Assembly (NCBI GenBank): GCA_017471925.1
Contig: JAFURM010000002.1
Span: 1 to 46,222 of the forward strand
Direction: 5' to 3'
Length of the DNA stretch: 46,222 bases
Source: Bacteroides sp.
GTDB lineage: Bacteria; Bacteroidota; Bacteroidia; Bacteroidales; Bacteroidaceae
Within the stretch, counting starts at the first letter, position 1, and every line of letters starts with the position of its first letter. Made by a program: the position numbers and the translations under genes. Of this stretch, positions 34,401 to 42,157 are shown one piece after another. Under the pieces are notes generated by a model, which saw only the letters and a program-made list of their open reading frames with translations, was not told the origin of the DNA and searched no databases.

Positions 34401-34679
34401 CCCATCCTGATGACGGCCGGTACGATGGTCTTCGGCCTGCTTCCGCTGATGGTGGCTACAGGCGTGGGAGCCAACGGCAACCGCTCCTTGGGAACGGGTG
34501 CTGTAGGCGGCATGATCATCGGTACGCTGGCCCTGCTCTTCCTGGTACCCGTGCTCTTCGTAGCCTTCCAGTGGATACAGGAACGCTTCAAGCCCGTACA
34601 GCCCAGCCTGACCCACGACTGGAAGATTGAGGAAGACATCCTTGAAAGCAACCGTGAGATAGCGGAGGCCCACAAGTGA
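31485..34679 (+). CDS. RND efflux pump, inner-membrane proton antiporter (HAE1 type)
   Basis: A 1064-residue drug-type RND pump. It begins MNLRTFIERPVLSAVISI, as many AcrB/MexB relatives do. The TM4 Asp pair lies in GTVVDDAIVVVEAV and the TM10 Lys in GLLAKTAILLTEYA. Porter-domain segments (MVMTNYYGASAETLQKSV, GTDPDMAAVNVQNRVAMA) are intact. It differs from the pump at 21555 in sequence throughout; it lies closer to classical HAE1 multidrug pumps, such as those called Bme in B. fragilis. Substrate unknown. The 114-bp gap before it contains only the repeat at 31393. Confidence 0.96.
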   Translation: MNLRTFIERPVLSAVISITIVILGIIGLFTLPVEQYPDIAPPTVMVMTNYYGASAETLQKSVIAPLEEAINGVEDMTYMTSSATNSGTVEIMVYFKQGTDPDMAAVNVQNRVAMANGQLPAEVTQVGVTTVKRQTSMLQVFTLSSPDDSYDEEFLSNYININLKPEILRLQGVGQLVVLGGDYSMRIWLKPDVMAQYKMIPSDVAAALAEQNIESATGSFGENSQETYQYTMKYKGRRQTPEEFGEIVIRSTPDGEVLKLKDVADIELGIDTYTYVGKLNGHPGIGCLVFQTAGSNATQVNAEIDALLEEARKDLPKGVELTQVMSSNDFLFASIHEVVKTLIEAILLVILVVYLFLQDIRSTVIPLVGIVVSLVGTFAFMAVAGFSVNLITLFALVLVIGTVVDDAIVVVEAVQARFEVGYKSSYMASVDAMKGISNAVITSSLVFMAVFIPVSFMSGTSGTFYTQFGLTMAVAVGISAINALTLSPALCALMLRPYYNEDGSEKNNFAARFRRAFNAAFSTMVAKYKNGVLFFIKRRWLAWSLLAASVVLLVLLMNTTKTSLVPDEDQGVVLVNVTTPSGNSLATTDKIMERLRSRLETLPGLENLSSTTGYGLISGQSSSAGMFIVGLKDWSERTKDEEQVQAVINQIYAVTADIKDAQVFAMAPGMIPGYGMGNSLDLHMQDKMGGDITPFFNQTQQYIGALNQRPEVARAYSTFAINFPQWQVEVDAAKCKRAGITPNAVLGTLAGYYGGQYVSDFNRFSKVYKVMIQAEPGQRLDEASLDNAFVRMANGEMAPLSQFVTLTRIYGAENLSRFNMYNSISVSVMPSEGYSTGDAIKAVKEVAATSLPKGYGYDFGGITREENQQQGTTGIIFGICILMIYLILCALYESFFVPFAVILAVPCGLMGSFLFAKLMGLENNIYLQTGLIMLIGLLAKTAILLTEYAAERRKAGMGLIASAVSAAKARLRPILMTAGTMVFGLLPLMVATGVGANGNRSLGTGAVGGMIIGTLALLFLVPVLFVAFQWIQERFKPVQPSLTHDWKIEEDILESNREIAEAHK

Positions 34680-34768
34680 GCACGCGCCCTGCAGGGCAAC
34701 GCCTCTTGTGCCTTCCCTCCTCTGAAGCTGATGTGAAACAGTACACCCCGAAAAGAAACATCGAATAT

Positions 34769-36136
34769 ATGAGAAAGAACTTATTTCCCCTGATGCTCCT
34801 CTGTCTCGCGCTGAGCAGCTGTGGCATCTACAACAAATACCAACGTCCCGAAGAGATACGCACCGACGGCCTCTTCGGGCAGGGCGTGGAGGTGCAGGAA
34901 GACAGCACCTCCATCGCCTCCCTCTCTTGGCGCGAACTCTTCACCGACCCCTCCTTGCAGGCCCTTATAGACACGGCACTGGCCAACAATACCGACCTCC
35001 TGTCGGCCCGTCAGCGGGTGAAGGAGGCCGAGGCTACCCTGATGTCGGCCCGTCTGGCCTATCTGCCCTCCTTCATGCTTACACCCCAGGGTGGGGTGAG
35101 CAGTTTTGATGGCGGGGCAGCCACCTGGACCTACACCGCCGTGGCCGCAGCGTCATGGGAACTGGATATCTTTGGCCGCCTCACCAACGCCAAACGCAGT
35201 GCCAAGGCCCTCTACCAGCAGAGCCGCGAGTATGAGCAGGCTGTGGTCACAGCCCTGATAGCCAATGTCTCCAACCTCTATTACACCCTGCTGATGCTGG
35301 ACGAACAGGCCGGCATCACCCGCGAGACGGCACAGACGTGGCGTGAAAGCGTGCGCACCATGCAGGCCATGAAGGCGGCCGGTATGACCAATGAGGCCGG
35401 AGTCTCCCAATTTGAGGCGAACTGCCGCATGGTAGAAGCTTCGCTGCTCGACCTGGAGCAACAGATACGCACGGTAGAGAATGCTCTCTGCGTCATCCTG
35501 GGACGCATGCCGGGCAAGATAGACAGGGAGAGTGCCTGGAGCCTCCGTGACTTTCCCGAGGAACTGACGGTGGGCATCCCCTTGCAGCTCCTGTCGCGTC
35601 GGCCCGATGTGCGTGCAGCCGAGCTTTCGCTCGTCCAGGCCTTTTATGGCACCAATGCCGCACGTGCCTCGTTCTATCCCTCTGTCACGTTGGGCGGAAC
35701 GGCCGGATGGACCAACTCGGTGGGCAGCATGATTGTCAATCCGGGTAAGGTGCTGCTGGCTGCCGTGGGCTCACTGACCCAGCCCCTCTTTGCCAATGGC
35801 CGCAATGTGGCCCAGCTGAAGATAGCCAAGGCACGTCAGGAGGAGGCCAAGCTGGCCTTCCAGCAGAGCCTGCTCAATGCCGGTAGTGAGGTGAACAATG
35901 CCCTGACGCAGGTGCAGACTGCACGCAGTAAGGCACAGTTGCGCATCGAACAGATAGCTGCCCTGGAGCGTACCCTCACCAGCACCCGGCTCCTGATGCG
36001 CCATGGCAACACCACCTACTTGGAAGTGCTCACCGCCCAGCAGGCTTTGCTCTCAGCCCGACTGGCACAGACGGCCGACCGTTTCAGCGAGGTGCAGGGC
36101 ATCATTCAACTCTATCAGGCTCTTGGCGGGAGGTAG
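34769..36136 (+). CDS. RND outer-membrane factor (NodT/OprM type), lipoprotein
   Basis: A 455-residue outer-membrane channel. The start ATG 34769 (MRKNLFPLMLLCLALSSCG) gives a lipobox with Cys18; the same frame is open upstream to the pump's stop but without a signal. Family marks are SLSWRELFTDPSLQALIDTA, ASWELDIFGRLTNAKRSAKA, LLSRRPDVRAAELSLVQA and SVTLGGTAGWTN, with two helical repeats. It completes the tripartite pump with the two preceding genes; it starts 89 bp after the pump gene. It is lipid-anchored, unlike the TolC protein of the first operon. Confidence 0.95.
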   Translation: MRKNLFPLMLLCLALSSCGIYNKYQRPEEIRTDGLFGQGVEVQEDSTSIASLSWRELFTDPSLQALIDTALANNTDLLSARQRVKEAEATLMSARLAYLPSFMLTPQGGVSSFDGGAATWTYTAVAAASWELDIFGRLTNAKRSAKALYQQSREYEQAVVTALIANVSNLYYTLLMLDEQAGITRETAQTWRESVRTMQAMKAAGMTNEAGVSQFEANCRMVEASLLDLEQQIRTVENALCVILGRMPGKIDRESAWSLRDFPEELTVGIPLQLLSRRPDVRAAELSLVQAFYGTNAARASFYPSVTLGGTAGWTNSVGSMIVNPGKVLLAAVGSLTQPLFANGRNVAQLKIAKARQEEAKLAFQQSLLNAGSEVNNALTQVQTARSKAQLRIEQIAALERTLTSTRLLMRHGNTTYLEVLTAQQALLSARLAQTADRFSEVQGIIQLYQALGGR

Positions 36137-36166
36137 AGACTGGATCGTAATCAAATCATTGAGATC

Positions 36167-36264
36167 TTAGGCACGGATTACACGGATATGCACGGCCGGA
36201 TTATAACTTTCTGTGTGTAAAAGAAAGAAAATAATCCGTGCATATCCGTGTAATCCGTGCCTAA
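36167..36264. repeat. Long CACGGAT-family hairpin after the RND operon
   Basis: The left arm starts TTAGGCACGGATTACACGGA (36167) and the right arm ends TCCGTGTAATCCGTGCCTAA (36264). The arms are complementary over about 34 bp apart from four extra bases (CCGG) in the left. It separates the efflux operon from the B12 operon and may end transcription, though no T tract follows. Confidence 0.85.
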
Positions 36265-36379
36265 ATTCAACATTATACGACTCTACCTGACCCCTATAAA
36301 CGATTAATAGATGTTAAATGTTACACCAATAACATCCATCCAATAAGAAAGAATACCTACTTTCGCAGCGCACAAGGAG

Positions 36380-36587
36380 CCTTGAGGGTGCTTGCCCGGT
36401 CTCATGCCGCAGCATAAAGACCGATGCCTGCCATCCGAAGGGTGAAAAGGGAATCCGGTGTGAGTCCGGAACAATACCTGTTGCTGTATGTCCCTTACTC
36501 CGATTGGGAGTGTTGCTTGTTACATTCTTTGCCACTGGCGAAAGCTGGGAAGGCGTAACAAGCGGGATGAGTCAGAAGACCTACCTA
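36380..36587 (+). promoter_or_regulatory. Cobalamin (adenosylcobalamin-type) riboswitch aptamer
   Basis: Conserved parts appear in the right order: the paired GCCCGGTCT/AAGACCG stem, AAAAGGGAATCCGGTG and GAGTCCGGAACAATACC, TGCCACTG, GGGAAGGCG, and the B12 box region GAGTCAGAAGACCTACC at the 3' end. Such aptamers shut off B12 uptake genes when cobalamin is plentiful. It precedes four genes that include BtuG-like and BtuB-like proteins. A weak -7 sequence (TACTTTCG) lies near 36358. Limits are approximate. Confidence 0.92.
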
Positions 36588-36611
36588 TGTGTGATGAATA
36601 GATGAATACCT

Positions 36612-36793
36612 GCAGGATACGGGTGAGCATCAAAACTGTTTGATAATCATACATTTTACGATTACGGGCATATAGCGTAGGTCTGCCATAACCTTCTGTT
36701 CGTGGGCTATATCCGTTGAAGCATGTTTTGAGGCATAACCGTATCCTGCTTAGGCAGACACATTATTAACTCTCTAAATAAAAAACGGTTATG
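36612..36793 (+). promoter_or_regulatory. Structured expression platform of the B12 riboswitch
   Basis: Several alternative pairings are visible. GCAGGATACGG (36612-36622) pairs with CCGTATCCTGC (36739-36749). ATATAGC (36670-36676) pairs with GCTATAT (36706-36712). GTAGGTCT (36677-36684) is complementary to AGACCTAC at the aptamer's 3' end (36577-36584). CATAACCGT (36734-36742) is complementary to ACGGTTATG (36785-36793), which includes the start codon of the next gene. Control of translation start is the likely mechanism; this is inference. Confidence 0.55.
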
Positions 36794-38011
36794 AAGAAAA
36801 ACTATGTGATGACTGCCCTATTGACCCTCTCGCTGGCGATGGGCGCATGCTACGACGATGACGACTTGTGGAACAAGGTGGACGAACTGGAGACCAAGGT
36901 GGAAGCCAATGCGGCTGACATTGCCACCCTCTCTGCCCTGGTGGATGCACTGAATCAGGGAAAGGTCATCGTGAGTACGGAACAGACAGAGAACGGTTAT
37001 GTGCTGACGTTCAGTGACGGTAGCAAGGTGGAGGTCGTGAATGGACGCGACGGTAAGGACGGAACGGATGGCAAGGACGGTGCCGATGGAAGCAGCGGCG
37101 ACTCCTTCTTCACCTCCGTGGAAGAGAAAGAGGACGTCGTGGTCATCACGTTGGCCGACGGAAGGGTCATCGAACTGCCCAAGGTGTCCTATCGCGTGCT
37201 GACATTCGAGGATGAAGATGTCAAGTTCGCCCCCTATACCATTACGGGATATGATGCGGCAAGCAGTAGTTACTACAGCCACTCCGTCTCTTGCTGGACC
37301 GACCTGGTGGATACACCGGAGTATGGCGGTCCGCTAACCTATGGCGACATGGGCTTCTCGGGAGAGATGCGCGGGTGTGACTACTATTGGTGTGACGACA
37401 ATAACACGTTCCTGGCCTCGGAACTTCCTGTGAACTATGGCTCAAGGGTCTATTGGAGCGGTGGCCATGTCGTTTCCAATTATGCCTCCGAGGACTACAC
37501 CACCTACGGAACCTACAGCAACCAGCAGACGGTCTATGGAAAAGGCCAGGTCTATGCCGAGACGAAGACCGGCGGACATAACGGCTCGGCCAACTTTGCC
37601 ATGCACTATGGCTACAGAGACAACTCACCCTACAACATGACCGAGAACTTGCCTTGCATCTACTTCAAGGACAACGTGGCCCGCGTCATAGACCACATGT
37701 ATGTCAACAATTCCTGCTACGCCATAGCCTGCTATATGGACGGCAACGGCCTTACCGCCAAGATTGGTGAGGAAGACTGGGTGAAGGTGGTGGCCACGGG
37801 ATATGGCCTGGACGGCAAGGTCACGGGAACGGCAGAAGTGTACCTGTGTGACGGCCCCTCAAAGATTATCACGGAATGGACCAAGTGGGAACTGGCCGGC
37901 CTGGGAAAGGTGTGGAAGGTGGAGTTCAACATCACCGGCTCCAGCGACAACGGCTATGGCTTCAGCCAGCCCGCCTATTTCGCCTATGATGACGTGGCAG
38001 TACGTTTCTAA
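36791..38011 (+). CDS. Surface lipoprotein with DUF4465-type domain, B12 locus (BtuH-like candidate)
   Basis: A 406-residue lipoprotein (lipobox MGAC, Cys20) led by DDDD, the acidic tract that favours surface export in Bacteroides. Residues about 28-55 form a coiled coil (ELETKVEANAADIATLSALV), followed by a beta segment and a collagen-like GRDGKDGTDGKDGADG stretch, then a DUF4465-like beta domain (about 140-406: VLTFEDEDVKF, LVDTPEYGGPLTYG, NYGSRVYWSGGHVVSNY, AYDDVAVRF). It is the first gene behind the cobalamin riboswitch, so B12-repressed. Its position with BtuG- and BtuB-like genes suggests a role in B12 capture; I recall BtuH as a Bacteroides B12-binding lipoprotein from such loci but cannot confirm that this is it. 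Confidence 0.75.
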   Translation: MKKNYVMTALLTLSLAMGACYDDDDLWNKVDELETKVEANAADIATLSALVDALNQGKVIVSTEQTENGYVLTFSDGSKVEVVNGRDGKDGTDGKDGADGSSGDSFFTSVEEKEDVVVITLADGRVIELPKVSYRVLTFEDEDVKFAPYTITGYDAASSSYYSHSVSCWTDLVDTPEYGGPLTYGDMGFSGEMRGCDYYWCDDNNTFLASELPVNYGSRVYWSGGHVVSNYASEDYTTYGTYSNQQTVYGKGQVYAETKTGGHNGSANFAMHYGYRDNSPYNMTENLPCIYFKDNVARVIDHMYVNNSCYAIACYMDGNGLTAKIGEEDWVKVVATGYGLDGKVTGTAEVYLCDGPSKIITEWTKWELAGLGKVWKVEFNITGSSDNGYGFSQPAYFAYDDVAVRF

Positions 38012-38026
38012 ACAGCCTGCGGCACT

Positions 38027-38986
38027 ATGAGAAGATTTTTATATCTGTTGATACTCCTGTCTGTTGTCACATCGTCCTGCAATACGGACGATGTGATAAC
38101 CGAGGAGGTGCAGGGAAACTATCGGCCCAAGACGGTGACCTCATCGGCCGGACAGAGCATTGTGTTTGAGTACACGCCTGCTCCCGGACAGTTCATCAAC
38201 GAAACCAGAACCGGAGGCTTCTCGGGGCAGGAGACCACGCCCGAAGCTGCGGCTGCCTATGCGGCCCGGCGGATGGAGGAGGGAGCCTTTGTCTCGCTCG
38301 GAGCATTCGGCGGATATGTTGTGGTGGGCTTCGACCACAGCATTGACAATAGCGGAAGTTATGACTTTGCCATACTGGGCAATTCGTTCAAGGGCTCTTC
38401 AGAGCCGGGCATCGTCTGGGTGATGCAGGACGAGAACGGGAACGGACGTCCGGATGATACGTGGTATGAACTGCGAGGCAGCGAGACGGGTAAGGAGACC
38501 ACCCTGCAGGAGTATGCCGTGACCTACTATCGCCCCTCCGCACCCGGACAGCCCGTGCAGTGGACCGACAGTGAAGGCAATAGCGGACAGGTGGACTATC
38601 TGCAAGCCTATCACAGCCAGGAGTACTATTACCCGGCCTGGATTGCCGCCGACAGCTATACCCTGACCGGTACACGTCTTGAAGCCCGCAACTATGACCA
38701 GTCCGGCAACGGCACCTATTGGATACAGGCCGAATATGACTGGGGATATGCCGACAACTTCAGTGCGACAGACCGCCTGACCGATGAGGCGAATGCTTCA
38801 GCCTCGGCCGCTGCCAACCATTTCCGTATATCGGATGCCATGGACCGCTCAGGAAATCCTGTACGGTTGGAGTATATCGATTTCGTCAAGGTGCAGACGG
38901 CCTGCAACACCAAGAGCGGATGGCTGGGCGAGAACTCTACGGAGGTGTTCGGATTCTATGATTATTCCATGAAAGGAGAGGAGTAG
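38027..38986 (+). CDS. Surface lipoprotein of unknown function in the B12 operon
   Basis: A 319-residue lipoprotein (lipobox TSSC, Cys18) with acidic residues just after the lipid-bearing cysteine (NTDD). The rest looks all-beta: VVVGFDHSIDNSGSYDFAILG, VWVMQDENGNGRPDDTWYELRG and EYIDFVKVQTACNTKSGWLG. The DENGNGRPDD stretch resembles a calcium-binding loop. Similar proteins accompany B12-riboswitch loci in Bacteroides, from memory, and their function is not known to me. It begins 15 bp after the preceding gene and its stop directly abuts the next start, so it belongs to the same transcript. A role in holding cobalamin or supporting the receptor complex is possible. Confidence 0.75.
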   Translation: MRRFLYLLILLSVVTSSCNTDDVITEEVQGNYRPKTVTSSAGQSIVFEYTPAPGQFINETRTGGFSGQETTPEAAAAYAARRMEEGAFVSLGAFGGYVVVGFDHSIDNSGSYDFAILGNSFKGSSEPGIVWVMQDENGNGRPDDTWYELRGSETGKETTLQEYAVTYYRPSAPGQPVQWTDSEGNSGQVDYLQAYHSQEYYYPAWIAADSYTLTGTRLEARNYDQSGNGTYWIQAEYDWGYADNFSATDRLTDEANASASAAANHFRISDAMDRSGNPVRLEYIDFVKVQTACNTKSGWLGENSTEVFGFYDYSMKGEE

Positions 38987-40069
38987 ATGGGAGGTCGGAT
39001 GAAGCATAGGAGCCTGAAGAGTCTGCTGGTAGTGGCCACCCTCGGAGTGTTGCTCACAGGGTGCATGGAGTGGGAGTATGGCGAGGAGGAGAAGTTCAAT
39101 GAGACCGGCAGGGGACTCTTTGTCATAAACGAGGGAAACTTCCAGTATGGAAATGCCACGCTCTCCTATTATGACCCCGATGCACGCAAGACGGAGAACG
39201 AACTCTTCTATCGGGCCAATGCCATGAAACTGGGCGACGTGGCCCAGTCGATGCTGATACGCGACGGCATCGGTTGGGTAGTGGTCAATAACTCGCACGT
39301 AGTCTTTGCCATAGATGTACGGACCTTCAAGGAGGTGGGACGAATCACCGGCTTCACCTCGCCCCGATACATCCACTTCGTGACAGACGAGAAAGCCTAT
39401 GTGACCCAGATATGGGATAACCGTATTTTCATTGTCAACCCCAAGCGATACGAAATAACGGGCTACATTGAGTGTCCGGATATGGAGATGGAGTCCGGCT
39501 CTACGGAGCAGATGGTGCAACTGGGCAGGTATGTGTACGTGAACTGTTGGTCCTACCAGAACCGGATATTGAAGATTGACACGGAAACAGACCGGGTGGT
39601 GGATGAACTGCGGGTGGGCATCCAGCCCACATCGTTGGTGATGGACAAGAACCATAAGCTGTGGACCGTGACAGACGGTGGCTACGAAGGCTCGCCTTAC
39701 GGGCATGAGGCCCCGTCGCTCTATCGCATTGATGCAGAGACCTTCACCGTGGAGAAACAGTATAGGTTCGCATTTGGCGACAGCCCTTCGGAGGTGCAGC
39801 TGGATGGGAACGGAGAAAAGCTTTATTGGATAAACGGAGGCATCTGGGAGATGGATGTCGATGCCGACAACGTTCCCGGACGTCCCTTCCTTCCTTATAA
39901 TGGAACGATTTATTATGGACTGACGGTCTGCCCCTACACGGGTGATGTCTATGTGGCCGATGCTATAGACTATGTGCAGCCGGGCAAGGTCTACCGCTAT
40001 TCCAAGGAAGGGGAGAAACTGGATGAGTTCTATGTGGGGATTATTCCCGGGTCATTTTGCTGGAAATAG
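38987..40069 (+). CDS. btuG: BtuG-like surface B12-binding lipoprotein (beta-propeller)
   Basis: A 360-residue lipoprotein with lipobox LTGC. The sequence after GRGLFVINEGNFQYGNATLS is a series of propeller blades: AIDVRTFKEVGRITGF, FIVNPKRYEITGYIECP, ILKIDTETDRVVDELRVG, LYRIDAETFTVEKQYRF and VYRYSKEGEKLDEFYVG, the pattern of YncE/DUF5074-type seven-bladed propellers. BtuG proteins in Bacteroides sit on the cell surface, bind cobalamin very tightly and pass it to BtuB; the gene lies 3 bp before a BtuB-like receptor and behind a cobalamin riboswitch, which matches that model. ATG 38987 abuts the previous stop; ATG 38999 (MKHRSLK) is an equally likely start. Confidence 0.87.
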   Translation: MGGRMKHRSLKSLLVVATLGVLLTGCMEWEYGEEEKFNETGRGLFVINEGNFQYGNATLSYYDPDARKTENELFYRANAMKLGDVAQSMLIRDGIGWVVVNNSHVVFAIDVRTFKEVGRITGFTSPRYIHFVTDEKAYVTQIWDNRIFIVNPKRYEITGYIECPDMEMESGSTEQMVQLGRYVYVNCWSYQNRILKIDTETDRVVDELRVGIQPTSLVMDKNHKLWTVTDGGYEGSPYGHEAPSLYRIDAETFTVEKQYRFAFGDSPSEVQLDGNGEKLYWINGGIWEMDVDADNVPGRPFLPYNGTIYYGLTVCPYTGDVYVADAIDYVQPGKVYRYSKEGEKLDEFYVGIIPGSFCWK

Positions 40070-40072
40070 AGA

Positions 40073-42103
40073 ATGGTTATGAAAAGAGTGGTGACAGCTG
40101 TGGCGTTGCTGGCCTCCCTTACGGCCGGGGCACAGACGCAGGGTGGGGGATTGCGCATCCCCGAGGTTACGGTTTACGGAAAACGCCTGATGAAGGATAT
40201 AGGGGTGCAGAAGACACGCTTGGACTCTGTTGTACTGAAAGAGAACATCTCGCTCTCTATGGCTGATGTGCTGACCTATAACTCGTCTATATTCGTGAAG
40301 AGTTATGGCCGGGCCACGCTCTCTACGGTCTCCTTCCGAGGCACATCGCCTTCGCACACCCAGGTGACATGGAACGGGATGCGCATCAATAATCCCATGC
40401 TTGGTATGACCGATTTCTCCATGATTCCCTCCTATTTCATTGATGAGGCTGCGCTGCTGCATGGCACCTCGTCGGTCAATGAGACGGGAGGCGGACTGGG
40501 AGGAGCCGTGAAACTCTCCACCCGTCCGGCCGAGGCCGAGGGCTTCGGGCTGCAATATATACAAGGTATAGGCTCCTTCAAGACCTTTGACGAGTTCCTC
40601 CGGCTGACATACGGAGACGAGCATTGGCAACTCTCTACCCGCGTGGCCTGTTCGGCCTCGCCCAATGAATACAGCTACCGTAACCATGACAAGAAAGAGA
40701 ATGTATATGACGAAGAGATGAACATCATAGGCAGCTACTATCCCACGGAGAAAAACAGAAGCGGCTCGTTCAGGGACCTGCACGTGTTGCAGGAGGTGTA
40801 CTACAACACCCGTAAGGGCGACCGCCTGGGGATGAATGCCTGGTATCTTCGCTCCAACCGGGAATTGCCCATGCTGACAACGGACTATGGCAACGAACAT
40901 GACTTTGAGAACCGCCAACGCGAAGAGACCTTCCGGGGATTGCTCTCATGGGAACACATGCGGAGCAACCGGAAGTGGAGCCTGAAGGGCGGATATGTCC
41001 ATACCCGGATGAAATATGACTATAAGCGCGATGCCGGAAACGGAGTCATGACCCCGATGACACGCTCCCGAAGCAGGGTCAATACGCTCTACGGACAGGC
41101 CGAGAGCGAATATTATGCCGGCGAAAGGTGGCTATTCACGGCCAATATGTCCGCCTATCAGCATTGGGCGGAAAGCCGGGACAAGAATGTCATCAGGCAA
41201 GACGGCAACCAAGCCGTCGTGGGCTACAGCAAGGGACGCACGGAACTCTCTGCCCTCGCTTCGGCCAAGTGGCGGGCGAATGAACGGATAGGCGTGTCGC
41301 TGGTGTTGCGCGAAGAGATGTATGGAGAGAGCTTCACCCCGCTCATTCCGGCCTTGTTCGTGGATGCCCTCTTGTTTGCTCCGGGAAATGTGTTGTTCAA
41401 GGCTTCCGTGTCGCGCAACTATCGTTTCCCCACGCTGAACGACCTCTACTTTCTGCCTGGAGGCAATCCCGAACTGAAAAGGGAGAGCGGTTGGACCTAT
41501 GATGTAGGACTCTCGTTTGCCACCGGACGTAAGGATCGTTACTCCCTTTCAGGTTCTGTCAACTGGTTTGATTCTCATGTCAAGGACTGGATTCTCTGGC
41601 TGCCCACCACCAAGGGCTTCTTCTCGCCCCGCAACGTCAAGGATGTGCATGCCTATGGCGTGGAGTGTCGCAGTGATTTTACACTTACCTGGGCACGCCA
41701 GTGGCAGCTGTCGCTGAACGGAACCTTTTCCTGGACTCCTTCTGTCAATGAAGGCGAGCCGATGTCACCGGCCGACCGCTCTGTGGGGAAACAGTTGCCC
41801 TACGTGCCGGAACTGTCGGCCGGCATCAACGGACGCTTGGCATGGAACAGCTGGTCTCTGCTCTATAAGTGGTGCTACTATAGCGAGCGTCACACCATGT
41901 CGTCCAATGATGTGTCGCTGACGGGCAAACTTCCGCCTTACTTCATGAGTAATCTCACCCTGGAGAAACGGTTGCCTGTGGGCTGGGGCACGTGGACCTT
42001 CAAAGGCTCGGTAAACAACCTTTTCAATGAAGAGTACCTCTCTGTACTTTCACGCCCCATGCCGGGCATCCATTTTGAACTATTTGTGGGGATTGAGTTC
42101 TAA
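40073..42103 (+). CDS. btuB: BtuB-like TonB-dependent outer-membrane cobalamin receptor
   Basis: A 676-residue outer-membrane receptor that takes up its ligand using TonB energy. After the signal peptide (VVTAVALLASLTAGAQ) comes the plug domain: VYGKRLMKDIGVQKTRLDSV, SFRGTSPSHTQVTWNGMRIN and VNETGGGLGGAVKLST. The 22-stranded barrel follows and ends in a terminal aromatic residue (FVGIEF), as required for insertion by BAM. Cobalamin as ligand is inferred from the riboswitch and the adjacent BtuG-like gene. It begins 3 bp after btuG (ATG 40073 or 40079). No SusC-type N-terminal extension is present, in keeping with BtuB. Confidence 0.9.
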   Translation: MVMKRVVTAVALLASLTAGAQTQGGGLRIPEVTVYGKRLMKDIGVQKTRLDSVVLKENISLSMADVLTYNSSIFVKSYGRATLSTVSFRGTSPSHTQVTWNGMRINNPMLGMTDFSMIPSYFIDEAALLHGTSSVNETGGGLGGAVKLSTRPAEAEGFGLQYIQGIGSFKTFDEFLRLTYGDEHWQLSTRVACSASPNEYSYRNHDKKENVYDEEMNIIGSYYPTEKNRSGSFRDLHVLQEVYYNTRKGDRLGMNAWYLRSNRELPMLTTDYGNEHDFENRQREETFRGLLSWEHMRSNRKWSLKGGYVHTRMKYDYKRDAGNGVMTPMTRSRSRVNTLYGQAESEYYAGERWLFTANMSAYQHWAESRDKNVIRQDGNQAVVGYSKGRTELSALASAKWRANERIGVSLVLREEMYGESFTPLIPALFVDALLFAPGNVLFKASVSRNYRFPTLNDLYFLPGGNPELKRESGWTYDVGLSFATGRKDRYSLSGSVNWFDSHVKDWILWLPTTKGFFSPRNVKDVHAYGVECRSDFTLTWARQWQLSLNGTFSWTPSVNEGEPMSPADRSVGKQLPYVPELSAGINGRLAWNSWSLLYKWCYYSERHTMSSNDVSLTGKLPPYFMSNLTLEKRLPVGWGTWTFKGSVNNLFNEEYLSVLSRPMPGIHFELFVGIEF

Positions 42104-42120
42104 CTTCCGGTGCTTTATTG

Positions 42121-42128
42121 TATCTTTG
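42121..42128 (+). promoter_or_regulatory. -7 box for the 42158 gene
   Basis: TATCTTTG matches TAnnTTTG perfectly, 29 nt before the ATG, so the following gene probably has its own promoter and is not strictly part of the B12 operon. Confidence 0.55.
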
Positions 42129-42157
42129 CCCCCGTCTAATTAAATATACATACGACT

